Assembly (NCBI GenBank): GCA_012931725.1
Contig: CM022951.1
Location: forward strand, 73,946,832-74,010,831
Direction: 5' to 3'
Source: Litsea cubeba
Lineage: Eukaryota; Streptophyta; Magnoliopsida; Laurales; Lauraceae
DNA: 64,000 nt
Of this stretch, positions 1 through 11,706 are shown piece after piece (position 1 is the stretch's first letter; each line of letters starts with the position of its first letter). The notes under the pieces were generated by a model. It was not told where the DNA came from. It did not search any database and saw only the letters and a list, made by a program, of their open reading frames with translations. Both the position numbers and the translations under genes were made by a program.

Positions 1-1521
1 AATGAAGACGTAAAAATGAGTATAAAGAAATGACCATTAAATAACTTCTCCTTGATGACCTTTATTCTTATAGATCTCCCTGTGTCGTACTTCTCGATCC
101 TGAAAACCCCATCTTGCAAGAGTGCTAGAGAGCAATTGCATTTAGCTTCTCAGCTTGTTGTAACATGTGGTTACATATAAGGTACCAAAAAAGAATGTTC
201 CTATCAAGGCAACTTTGCCTCCTTTGGGGCTTTATTTAGTTAACATTTACTTATTCACTCTTTTCTTTCTTCATTGAGCTAGGTTTCATCATTTCCTAAA
301 CTAACATGTTAGACTTTGCATCATTCGGCATTCTTTTTGAAAAAATTAACAAAAGGTCCCTATAAGTCAATGTTTCTAGCCTCTAGTCCAAGGAAAAACT
401 TTTTAAGGCTTATGATCCACTTAGCTAGGCTGTTTGCAGCGAGAGGTCCCTGAACCCACATTTTTAAGGACTGAATTGCCCCTGTAACTGACGCAACATG
501 TAATATAGTGGTCCTCAATGTGTAACGATTTGTCAGCAACGTGTCACGATTATTTCTCTTCTCTGAGAATCGCTTCTTCTCGTCCTTCTCTGCCGCCGAG
601 AAGAAATCGTCTAGTTAGATGCTGGTGGTGCTATGCAGGCTGAATAAGAAAAAGAAGAGGAGGAGGAAGAAGAAGAAAGGTGGCCGCTGTACCGTTTGTG
701 CAACTTGTAGCCGGCAGCAGCGGGGCTGTTGCAGGTTTAATGGCAGCTGGGAAGGGTTCTTGCGAGTCTGGAAGTGCTACTGGTGCAGGCAAACTGAACA
801 AGAAGAAGAGAAGGAAGAAGAAACTGGCAGTGGCAGCTGACATAAGGAGATGACAACAGTGGCCGGCTGAGGAGGATGGCAGCAATGCCCGCTACGGAAG
901 AGGGCAGAAGTGGCCGCTAGTTTCAGGTGGTGTTGGGGAATGGCCGGTGACTGTGCAGGTGGTGGAAACTGGCCGAGAGCTGAGCTGGAAAGAGGACTGG
1001 CTGGCTGAGTTTGCAGGGAGAAGAGTGGCCGCGGATTATTGCAGTGGGAGGGAGTGGCTACTGGACTGGGAATGGCAACTGGTCCGGGAGGAGTGGTCAA
1101 GAGCAGATGCAGGGGAAATGTTGGCCGGGCTGAATGCAAAGAGGAGGAACGGCCGGGACTGAGTAGGGGCATGATGGCTTGGAGCTAAGCAGTGGAGAAA
1201 TGGTCGGTCAGCAAGGGGAAACTATTGCAAGGGGAAAAAGGGCAGCAGTGGTCGAGAGTTTGCAGGGAGATAAGCTGGCCGCTGAGTGCAAGGGAATGGC
1301 CGGCAGCAGCAGTGTTGGCTGATGGGTGGCCGCTGTGTTGTAGATCGCCGAGACAGTAAGAGAAGGGGAAGAAAGGTCAATGGTCGCTGGGCCTGATGGC
1401 CAAAGGCTGAGGTGTGGAATTCCTCACCTGTAATGGAATCCTCCAGAGTCGTCGTAGAGAGTTCTCTTCCTCTTTCCGGCGCTCGAGTGAGCGAGAGCGA
1501 GTTATGATTTTTTTTTATTAT
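1..1521. other. gene-free stretch, GC-richer from about 590
   Basis: No recognisable gene. The first 590 bases are ordinary AT-rich spacer. From about 590 to 1400 the plus strand is purine-rich with TGGCCG recurring about every 100 bases, and the short open frames there are low-complexity (Lys/Arg or Pro/Ser runs), so I do not call them coding. Confidence 0.5.
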
Positions 1522-1763
1522 AAAATTTATCTGAGTTTTGCGGAAATTTATCTGAGTTTTTGTAAAATCTATCTGAATTTTCGTCAAATTTATGTGAGTT
1601 CTGGACAAATTTATCTGAATTTTTGTCAAATTTTTCTGAATTCTGAACAAATCTATCTGAGTTTTTGGCTAGTTTATCTGAGTTTTGGAACAAATTTATC
1701 TGAGTTCTGAGTTTTTTTTTTATAAAATTTATCTGAGTTTTACGTAAATTTATCTGAGTTCTG
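1522..1763. repeat. 21-bp minisatellite, about 11 degenerate units
   Basis: The motif AAATTTATCTGAGTTTT recurs every 21-22 bases about eleven times, with one interruption by a T run near 1710. Because 21 is a multiple of three, frames stay open on both strands and yield repetitive seven-residue peptides. This explains the long open frames here without any gene. Confidence 0.85.
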
Positions 1764-2590
1764 AAACATGCGCCGTCTTGGCCAGAGGGGAAGTGAAGGA
1801 GAAGGCAGCAGGCTGTTGTCTGGTTCTGGTTACAGAAACCAGAACTCAAAGAAGAAGACGACTTGAGCTTTTCTCCCAGGCTAGGTTGGTTGAAGGTAGA
1901 AAACGACTGCAACTTGCCTTCCGCTGCCCGTTGTCAGTCGCCGTTCGATTTCATCGCCACCAAAGCAGGAATAGCAGAGAACCCGAAGCGCCTTTGTCCC
2001 ATTGCTGCACGATCGCCGTCGTAGTCAGGCTGCCGTCTTCACCATCGTCGTTGCCGTGCAAGTCCGGCTCCCAGCCCATCTTTGCCGTAGTAGACAATCG
2101 CAGCAAGGGGCTGCGTGTGATTCTCTGGATTAGTGTTGCAAGTTATTTACAATGAGTATCAAAGGCCTCATAGTTGGTGTGAGTGCACCTTGTATACACT
2201 CAATACTCATATGATGCGTGAATGCGCAACGTGGACATGTAACATTACTGGCTACTGCCTTTTGCTGCAAGTGGCAGGAGGTTCCCATAAAATCTGGGCA
2301 AAGAAAGTGTCCTCAAACTTTACACGTGTCGCATATCAAGATGAGACGTGTCGGATAATAACGTCATACACGCATCGGTATGAGAATGCTGGACGGTTTT
2401 GGTTTATTAAAGAAAGGGTAAATTGGTCTTTTCAGGTATAAGTGTAATTTCTTTTTGCACATACTCATATACCTAACCATTTCAGCAACAGGTGAGGACA
2501 TGTGAAGGTTCGGGTATGAGATTTCTAGATTTGTCAATTCAAAAAAGGAACTGAATAGTGTGAAAAAATAATAAACTATGCAGCAAGAAT
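1764..2590. other. gene-free stretch, nothing recognised
   Basis: A CpG-containing segment (about 1915-2100) is followed by ordinary spacer. I see no conserved protein motif, RNA gene or transposon end that I can support. Confidence 0.4.
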
Positions 2591-2599
2591 AAACTAAAA

Positions 2600-3190
2600 A
2601 AGCACGCACCACAAGGACACCAGATTTAGCGTAGAAAACCCTAACTGGGTGAAAAATCACAAATCCGAACTAAATCAACAATCAAGCACTATGAATCTTA
2701 CAATTACAAGAAACTCAGATCTCTTCCCCAGTTATCCCCTACCTAAGGACTAACCTTGTGTCACTTCACGCTTCAACGACTTCACACCGTTGATTGCAAC
2801 AGACTCAATCATGCGCTTGAGTCCTCAAATATTCTATGCAAGAAGATGATATTCTGCAATGAATGCAGAATAAACTGGCTCTCTAGAGAACTTAACAGCA
2901 CCACTCTTCAATAAATCTCTAGAGAAGATTTCTCTGAATTAGATCTTTAATTCAGAACTTGAGAAATGATCTGTCTCTTTGGGTTGTGAGAAACACCGAA
3001 TATATAGCTTCAAATATGTGCAAGAGACTCATAATAATAACACAATCATAATAGGAGTTCTTTTCAAACTTTTTGATAGAGTCCGGATCCAACTGGGCTT
3101 CATTTGTCCGCCACGCTCGCTATAGCGAGCAAGACCTTCCCTATAGCGAGGTGCCTCTCTGCCTCTGACGAACTTTTGGCCTTAAAACAT
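2600..3190. mobile_element. LTR-retrotransposon-like remnant
   Basis: Phrases such as AACCCTAACTGGGTGAAAAA, followed by a serine/threonine-poor, CT-rich leader and a TATA-like ATATATAG near 2999, resemble the LTR or LTR-adjacent sequence of plant Copia/Gypsy elements. No TG...CA boundaries, primer-binding site or polymerase frame could be set. It may instead be unrelated repeat. A perfect 16-bp palindrome (GCTCGCTATAGCGAGC) lies near 3115-3130. Confidence 0.3.
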
Positions 3191-3261
3191 GTCACTATTT
3201 ATGTATGTTTATTGCGTTTTTAACCATTTGTAGATTTCTCTTCAATACTTATTTTTAAATT

Positions 3262-3525
3262 ATTGTCTATTTTTTTTATCGGTAACGGTAAATTAAATTA
3301 AGGATAAAGCATTAGTACATGAAAATCTCCAACAAAAAGAAGAAACAAAAAAAGGAGTTGGTAGAAAAGCCTTATACTAACACCAAAATCAATGAAACTA
3401 AGCAATATAGGCCACAAGCGGAACAACTCTATGCACCCCTCATTTAGCTAGAGAGTCTGCCATACCATTTGCTGATCGACAAATATGAGATAATGAAACT
3501 TTAATCGAATAAGATCAATTATTAT
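3262..3525 (-). mobile_element. LINE 3' end, decayed RNase H
   Basis: On the minus strand, around 3400-3500, the frame reads SHICRSANGMADSLAK followed by GVHRVVPLVAYIA, with a stop between the two parts. This is the C-terminal signature of the RNase H domain (RVT_3 type) of plant non-LTR retrotransposons. An A-rich tail follows on the same strand (T8 at 3270-3277 on plus). Only the 3' end is present, as expected for a 5'-truncated LINE copy. Confidence 0.6.
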
Positions 3526-3997
3526 CTATTGTCTTTATACTAACATTGATTTACAAAAAGGGGAGGTGCTCCTGTGAGAGCATTTCTCACCTTACTATGA
3601 AATATAAGGTATGTGAGGACTCCCACCTTATCTCTCATAATAAAATGAGAACATCTCTCATATCAATATCTCCCCCATAAAAATAACACATGAATGTCGC
3701 TGCCGCTTCCGCTTCCACTAATAAGCTCCATATGAGGTAAGAATTTCCTTTTTATCAGTAGCTAAACTTTGATTAAAAAAATGAAAAGAGCACTATAAAG
3801 AAAATACAAAGAAAACTAGGAAAGCGAAATGTCAGTGCATTAAATCCTCTTGACCAAAGTGCTACCTTTTCTTTTTAATACGCTGCTAGTTTGCTTTCTA
3901 TTTTCTTTCATGCAGCTTGTCGTGGATTTTACTTTCAACTTTCATGTCAATCTCTCTCTCTCATTTATTTTCTTTTCATTTTTTCCCCTTTGTTCCT

Positions 3998-4112
3998 AAT
4001 TGGTTTAGTGGCCAAGGATCACAGACATCAACCGTCATTCAAGAGATCGATCCCTGATTGCACCTGTAGGAGTTTGGGAGAGGGTGTCCCGTCCATAGCG
4101 ATAATCCTATGA
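3998..4112 (+). mobile_element. SINE-like copy, family 2
   Basis: TTTAGTGGCCAAGG resembles a tRNA A box and AGATCGATCCCTG a B box, about 40 bases apart. The segment ends in ATAATCCTATGATT. A second copy with the same B box and 3' end is at 58408-58515. No A tail or target duplication was set, so the SINE assignment is an inference from the paired copies and the promoter-like boxes. Confidence 0.35.
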
Positions 4113-4689
4113 TTTCCAAACTTTCACTCCATACACTATCAATTTCTAAATCATTTAACTCTAATTCCTTTCGTTCATTTTCCAATGAAAAGAGTCTCAC
4201 TCTTAATTTGAATTTAATTTATTTATTACATCGAAAGAGATCTCATTGCAAACAAGCACATGAGTTGTATCAATATGATGTCATGTGAAAAAAAATCTTT
4301 TAACAAACATCACCAATTTTGAAAAGTAACCAGAACGGTATATTATAATAATATTCCCTAACAAAATAATTGTATTCAACATGATTTCATTTTGAATTCT
4401 TCTAGTAATTTTTCAACTTTTCTATGAGAAAAGAAAAAAAATGACAAGTGTAATATCTGTGGGGCATCCTGCACACCAGGTGCGAAGAGGGAGTGCAAAT
4501 TAAGAAACAAAAAAAAAAAAAAATCAGTTTCATAGGATGCCACTACTCAAAATGGATGGAAACTGCACCTGCCTTGACTCAACTTGACCCCCTACCATTG
4601 GGTCAGATACATTTAATGGTGGGTTAGGCAGATTCGGGGCAGGTTTGGATTTTGGTTGGCCTTTGATGATGCCAAAATTGGATTTCGAA
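4113..4689. other. gene-free AT-rich spacer
   Basis: No coding signal or repeat boundary seen. An A17 run at about 4507-4523 could be the tail of a decayed retroposon, but nothing upstream of it is recognisable. Confidence 0.4.
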
Positions 4690-5175
4690 CACCACCGGTC
4701 AAGTAATAAAGTAATAAATGCAGTAAATTAATGAGAGAGAGAAGGGATTATAGTGGTTCGGTCAAAATGACCTACGTCCACTTCAAAAAGGCAGAGGTTG
4801 CTTATAGTGTTTTACTTCCTCAATGAGTTGGGATTACAAGCTAGAGGAATACATGAGTAGAAGGAAATAGGAAGATATCAGTTTTTTCCAAGTGCTGGTA
4901 AGGCTCCTCGATTTATAGTCTACCCTAACTGACGGGGACGCTCCTCTGCAACGTTCGCCCTTGGAGCCCTCGAACTGCCCTCGCGCTGGACGACCTGGTA
5001 GGAGCGGGACTGCTTCTGAAGCAACGTGGCTGCCCTGACTTGGTCTCTTCGTGGGCTTGGACCTGAGCTTCAGTGGATGGATTTGGACCTGGACTTCTCA
5101 CGGACTGGGTCACTTGGCCTGACCCATCATCCAGTACTGGGTCATTCGGGCCTGACCCGTCAGCCTTATCTTACC
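4690..5175. mobile_element. LTR-like fragment
   Basis: The stretch AGTGGTTCGGTCAAAATGAC followed by CTACGTCCAC is a pattern very common in LTRs of plant LTR-retrotransposons, and it is followed by AGGCTCCTCGATTTATAGTC. No internal coding region or matching second LTR is present in the window, so it would be a solo or truncated LTR. The ends are approximate. Confidence 0.45.
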
Positions 5176-5715
5176 ACACGCATGCAGTTTATATAACTAT
5201 TTATATACTTTTTTCTTAATGAAATTGTATGTGCAAAGTTTATGCAGAAAAGGTGGTAATGGATAAAGTGTAAAGCTTTGCATGTTCGATTGCTCCCCGA
5301 TCATTCGCCTAGCACAAATAGATCGATGATAAAAACATAAGGGTGAATTCTGTACTTCAACATCCTTATATTCTCTATTATCACTTTGCAGTTGGATGGT
5401 CATATCAAGAAAAGATCATATAATTAGTAACATTGCTCCCTTGTTATCACAAACTATTTAGTTAATGTTCGGCCTAAAAACATCCACCATGATGTGCTGG
5501 AGATCAACTTTCATAAAATGAAGTAAGGAAGTACAAGGTGTTCGAAAATCTTTGAGTAGATGGGTAATCCTAGCTCATTTGTATCCGATGAGGCCAAGTG
5601 AGCACTCACCTATCTTGTTTTGCTCAATTTCACTCCAAAATTCTTATAAATACATAAGAATTAAATACATGGAGTTGTTAAAAATAAGAGAAATCTATCA
5701 AAAAAAAAAAAAAAA

Positions 5716-6380
5716 GACCCTAGATGGCCACTAACCAAAAAAGGTATCCATAGTTTTTATGTAACAGAACTGGTATTTTCGCCAGAATATTTATTTTTTT
5801 TACATTTTTTCAACAAGCGACGACGTCATCGCTTAATATTGAGAGTTAGTATCAACGTCGTCGCTAATTCGTCAAATTTGCCTCTTCTCCGACCTTTATC
5901 ATCTGCTGCAATTGCTGGTTTTTTTTTACCAAAATGAATCAGAACAGAAATCTCCCCCAACATTGAATATTCCCTGTGGAGGTTGTTGATCTCCATTAAC
6001 GAGGTAGGCATAGCAAAGTTTGACCTTCTTTCATGCGTTATCTAACATAGAGCCTGAGTTTCATGTTTACTTTTCGAGAAAAGTTCATTAAGGTTTTGAT
6101 ATATAGTTTATTCATTTTTGTATGATTATTTTTGGGTGGCTAAATTATCAAGGTAATGACCTTTTGAAGAAGGGGGAAAGGAAACTGCCTAAGAAAGAGG
6201 GAAAACAATGAGAGGATGAAGGGGAAAACAGGGTTATGTTGCGATTTGTACGGATTTAAATGCGACGACGTCATTACATGTTTAAATATTTAATAATAAA
6301 AAATGGAAGTGGTCATGGAGAACAACCTCTGTGCCATATTGACTAGTGATATGTTTTTCGGTCAGTAGCCATCTAGGGTC
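5716..6380. mobile_element. MITE with about 25-bp inverted ends
   Basis: The left end reads GACCCTAGATGGCCACTAAC and the right end, reverse-complemented, GACCCTAGATGGCTACTGAC. The next bases inward remain similar, and GCGACGACGTCA recurs inverted about 110 bases in from each end. Both ends abut A/T homopolymers, so no target duplication can be defined and the superfamily is open. No transposase is inside. Confidence 0.65.
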
Positions 6381-9300
6381 TTTTTTTTTTTATAATTTTC
6401 TCAAAAAATAAAGATTAAAGATGAATTTTTAAAAATAAGTATCAATTAACATTTCTTTTGACCAAAACATCATTATTATATAAAACACCCCCTGGTTTTC
6501 TCGTAATATATTACCTAAGAAGGCCATTACCTTTAACAAGTAATGGAGAAGATGTATCTCTGAGGCTCTCCTTCCACACCCCAAATCTAACTTTGAGGAA
6601 ATAGGCCAGTAATCTCTGGTGCAACGAGTAGAATCAGATGTAGGGGGGCTGCATTTGATATGAAAAGTACAGCTCACCAAGAGAGTACGTTATTATGAAT
6701 TTCACCTTATCTTTTCCTCTCTTTTTCTTTTTTCTTGGTGGTTCTGTTTCATTTAGTCATAGCTCAAACGGTTTGGCCATTCTTTTCAATCTGAGATAAG
6801 ATAGAGATCTTTCCTTAAGTATCTAGACATGGAATAAAGCAGTTAATGCGAAGTTACAAAGTCTTCGTGTAGTGACAAATGTGATAGTAACCATTTCATT
6901 TGTAGATGTCCCAAAAGGTGACTTGATGACAGCTGATGAGTAACGTTCATATTCAATCTTCTTACTTTTCTTGTCGTTTGAAAAATGTAGTGGTTTTGAT
7001 TGAGAATTCTTTTCTCATTTTATTCTCCTCTAATTGTGGCAATTCTCCATGTAGAATTTTGAAGTACTTAGTTCATACTTCATAACATAATCCTGGGATG
7101 CTTTTAAGGGGAAATGAATTTGTATTTTCCTCTCATGTGGGCATTGACAAGATATGTTCACCTAGGCACCTACTCAAAGCAGAAGTTCTTGTTGAAGATT
7201 TTTGTTAGTCCCAGATGAGGCAAGACATCTACTATGTCCAAGCCATGCAGTGGTCGGAGATTTATTTGGATGAAGAAGCCAATACATCAGGTGGGCAGTG
7301 GGCTAGTACGTCTCATGGTAAGTGAAATTCAGTTTGTGGCAAGTCACATGCACAATGGACCCACTGGTGGTTGGCTTGGTCAAATACATAATTTCCACAT
7401 GTACAAGTGGTTGCACAAGGATCAAATATATCTAATTCTAAGAAAATGTTACTTTTAGTAGCCCAATTTTTTCTCCGCAGCTAAAAGTTTTGCCTCCAAA
7501 CCTACTGTCTAAACTTTTGAGGTAGTTTTAGCGGAGCAAAACAATTTTGCTATTAAGAAATTAATGGTGTTTAGAGGTGCAAAAGAAAAAAGAAAAAAGA
7601 AAAAAACACTGCTAATTAAGAATGGATTTTCTATCGCTAAAATTCATATTTTTTTAAAATTATTCTCAATAGATATTCGGGTCTCACTGGTCATAGGTTG
7701 GGTTCAATCGTTCAGACCTGGACAGTTAATCTTGATGGGTCAGGTCAGCTTTAAAGTTTATGCTCTAATGCTAATCAGGCTCGGCTGCAATCAAAGTCAT
7801 TGATCTGCTTGGTCTAGCCTGTCTAGCTAAGCTAGGACTGCTGCCCTTCATAGCATGAATCTAGATAAATATTTTTTTTAAGATTGTAAAATAGGCTGTA
7901 AATGTCGCTTAACATGTAGAACTAGAATTTGAAGAACATGACCTTCAATACCACAATGGCCCACCAAAAAGTTGATCTCATATTGAACGTGTTATTAAAA
8001 TAAAGAAACCAAAGGAGAAGGTTTGGACTAAAATCTGGCTCAATGATTGAACAAGAGGAGATTGGTTTAGGTCTTAGAGATATGTAGTTATGTAGGATCT
8101 TATGCACTAACTGAGTTATCATTCCTTTCAAAATTAATTGGTGATGGAAGAGGCACAAATCAATATTTTATACAGCATTTGACATCGCGCCCATAAGCTT
8201 ATTTTTAGAGCGGTCGTGGAGAGCGGCATTATAGCACCCAACAGGTTCCGACAGACTAATTTTATGGGTTGTACAATACTTGGAAAAGGAATTAGGCAGA
8301 TAATGAAATGCCTATGGTCGGGCCCAATAAAATCTCCATTGCAAAACGATTCCGATTTCGCGAGTCTAAGCCTGGCCATCCATTTCAATTGAGTTTTACT
8401 GACTTTCTGTTATTTTGATATAGTGTTACACATGATCAATCAATGATGAGTCCGACTATAATTGAAGTTAAATTTGGGTTGGCATCAATTCACGAAGCTC
8501 CACTGACTTTTAAAGTGATCCCGCTAATAGATTTAGAGCCATTTTTCTTACATAGAATACAAAAGAATTCATGGTCAAATGAATTCCATGGAAGCTGGAT
8601 GACTACAAGTGTGAAGCGTGAGGATATGAGAAGATGGATAAAAATACAAGGTAGAGATCTTGAAGAGACCACTTTCCTAAGATTTAAATTGTTAGGATGA
8701 TGACTGATTTTTCATATCTAATCTTTCCTTGATCCATTTTTGTCAAGAGACCCACTTGGGTGTTTTTGAAATTAGCCACGTGTTTGTTTATATATATATT
8801 CGACACCTTCCAAATGTTCCCGAAACATACATGCTATGGGGTTATGTTCTTTTTATTACTCTAACAATTATTAGTAGAGAAAAATATTATTTGATGATCA
8901 TTTTTAAATTTTTATTTATAAATCATCATTTTATATGATCCAAAAATAATTCAATTTGGGAAACAAACTGGCCCTGGAAAGAATTAACCACAACAAGATT
9001 AAAAGGAATCTCCTAGATATAAAGGTTATCTTCATGGCCCATCCATCCGAAGCGTGTCCTATCAAATGCACTCCGGTCAACCAGCTGCACCAAGACAAAG
9101 TAATTGATTGACGTGATGTTACGTAGCCTGTCCCTGTATGAACGATTGGGTCAAAATAGTGGGCCCCACACTAAGCATCATCGGTGGAAACTATTTTACC
9201 CAAAAACAATACAAATGCTTTGGAAACTTTGTGAAAGAATCTGCCCCGTTGTTTCTTGTTTCGTGGAATTTAGCCCAGCAGCATAAAATGCTATGTAAAT

Positions 9301-11189
9301 CGTGGACGTTTCAAGGAAGAGAGAGAAGGAAAAAAAAGGCCTCCCCTCTAATCACATCAAAACCATCTTTTATCACATCAAACCATTCCTGGTCACATCC
9401 CTTTGCCAGATTGTCAAAGATTAAAATAGAAAACCCCAAGATGTAATCTCTATTGTGCAGCAGCAGTAGTATTATTATTATCATCTCATCAGAAGACTAA
9501 AGCCACTTACTTCCCAACTAAGATGCAATACCTATGGAGCTATGAGAGATTTGGACGGTCTCTCCTTACCTAACATGACACAACTCTTTGGTTAAAAAAA
9601 ATAGTGGTCATTGCACGTGGAGAAAGGTCTATGGCGTAATGTGACTTGGGATGATAGATTAAAGCATTGTTAAAATTGACTTGTATTCCATACTGAAATG
9701 AACATTTTTCTTAGATTTTTTTTTGTAAATCATGATTAATCTGTTATGGATGTTCCCTTATTTTATACTTCAATACTCTGATTTCCTGTTGTCCATTTTC
9801 GAGTCTCACTTGTAACAATCTAATGGCAGGATGACAGTGGGTGGGGGTGGGCTGATTGAGACAGCCATCACTGTATGGCTGTATTCTACTTCTCCCTCTG
9901 AAGTAAAGCTCACATCTTCCATTTAAAGGCCACCAATCTTTCAACTGGTTTGTGTTTGCTCTGTCACCAATTTTAAGACGGTTGTCTAAAGTCAAATCAT
10001 AAATAATTCATAGGTTCCATTTAGCAAGTCTGTGTTTTGTATTTATTTTCTATTTACAACTGATTTAAATTGATATTTTGAGTGGTTCATACTCTTTGTC
10101 AAAGTTTATGCGGATGTATCTCTGTTTATCTCAGTTTGTTTCAAGACTTTTTATATCTTTTGAAAAAAATTAATAAAAAATAAAAATTCTAAATAGACAT
10201 GAGCATTTAAACCATAGTTCATTTGACAATTTACTAGGTTAAGTAAAAGTAATTTAATTAAAGCCTCAAGACAATGGGTCATATAAAAAATACGCATCTT
10301 CAAAATTTCCTCCTTCTTTAGTTTTTTTTTTAAAAAAAAGTTAAAAATCAACCTCCTTTCTCCACTAAATGATAAAAAAAATACTTACTTTTTATAACCA
10401 AAAAAAATCTAAAAAAAATTCTCTATCAATCCACTAAATATAAAATATCATCATAACTCCCCTTATATTTTACTATATCTTTATTTGATGCCTTTACATC
10501 ACTTTTACTTTATAGTAAATTTCCAAATTGCCCCTAACAGGAAAGACACCTTTTGCTTTTTTGCTAAAGAGTTTGTTACGTAACTTTTATAACATGATAA
10601 GTTTGCCTACACTACTTTTATTTAATGATGAATTCATTTATACTGTTTTAATTATATTACAGTTGTGCCTCTATGTAATTACTATTCCATCATGTTAAGT
10701 TTTCTTTTTTAATTGAATCAGACATGTTCAAGAGTCTATTTGTAAAAGATGTTTGATTAAACTATTTGAATCTCAAATAGATCTTTTTCAATCAACTCTA
10801 TTTCAAATAGAAAGACTTCTGAAAATATAGGGCCATGTTCTAGTTTTCTTATTCTTGAAGCCAAAGATGGATATTGTTCTGTTGTCTCAGAAGACAGATC
10901 TGACCCGCAACATTTGGACAATTAATCTCCTCTCTCTCTCTCTCAAATCTCTTAGATTCTACAGTCATTGCTCTCTTGCACAAAACCAAGATAGGCAGAG
11001 AAGTGATTAAAAATATATGTACACGAGTATGCGCACTCCTCAAAAGCATTCTTATTAATCTATTAAAGAAACATAATTCCAAAAGCATCATGTACCATAT
11101 GTATCTTATTCAAATGAAAAATTTTATCTTGTAAGAGCCCAAGGTCTTTTCTGCATTTGACCTCTACATGTTATAGTGCTAAAACACTG
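6381..11189. other. 4.8-kb gene-free spacer
   Basis: I see no gene with a recognisable domain. An 85-codon open frame at 8443-8700 (plus) has no family match I know and no second exon, so I do not call it. The stretch contains one copy of an AT-rich dispersed repeat (10330-10545) and a CT microsatellite near 10927-10944. Confidence 0.5.
10330..10545. repeat. AT-rich dispersed repeat, copy 1 of 3
   Basis: The order AAAAATCAACCTCCTT, an A-rich run, AAATATAAAATATCATCATAA, TTATATTTTA, a TTTTACTTTA tract and AAATTTCCAAATTGCCC also occurs, diverged, at 27600-27800 and 51170-51400. This is a dispersed non-coding repeat with no defined ends. Confidence 0.55.
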
Positions 11190-11197
11190 TTCCTAGC
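11190..11197. repeat. target-site duplication, left
   Basis: TTCCTAGC here is repeated exactly at 15801-15808. An 8-bp duplication is the hallmark of hAT transposition. Confidence 0.95.
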
Positions 11198-11706
11198 CAG
11201 GGCCGGCCCTGAATTTTTCAGGGCCCAGGGCAAGAGTAAAAATTAGGCCTCTATATATATATATATATATATAAACTTAGTAATGGCCTTATTCATTTTT
11301 CAACCAATATCTAACATGTCAAAATTAATTAAAATTTTAACATTCAAAGCATATAAATTCAAACTTCAATATATAAACATGCAAAATAAAATGCTATAAT
11401 GTATAAACAAGATAAATACTTGTAAGTTGTAACAATTCAATAGTTCTTTTTCATTTAGCAATAAGCAACCAACAAAATAAAAATTTCTTTGCATCCTCAA
11501 TAGCCAAAGCAAACATACCCATCATACTTGAAATCTCCTTGCATCTTCAGCAACCAGCAAAACAAAAATGTCTTTGCATCCTCAATAGCCAAAGCAAATA
11601 ACATCAGCCTACTTGAAGTCTCTTTGCATCATGAATGGTCAAAGCAAAACAGCAGCATCACCATCTACAAAATAAGGTGAAAAACAAAATCACAACTAAA
11701 AAAGTA

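Noticed and set aside
619..1172. Coding gene in overlapping open frames on both strands
   Set aside because: The peptides are Lys/Arg or Pro/Ser low-complexity runs from purine-rich sequence, without domain or splice support.
1414..1912. Repetitive protein gene (YLSF or NSDKF repeats)
   Set aside because: Both strands are open only because the minisatellite unit is 21 bases; units are degenerate and there is no start context or conserved domain.
420..2470. A large Mutator-type element with ends like AAGGACTGAATTGCCCC and AAGACCAATTTACCC
   Set aside because: The resemblance of the two ends is short and interrupted, with no target duplication, so it cannot be supported.
8443..8700. 85-codon open frame as a gene
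   Set aside because: No recognised motif, no neighbouring exon and an overlapping antisense frame of similar size.
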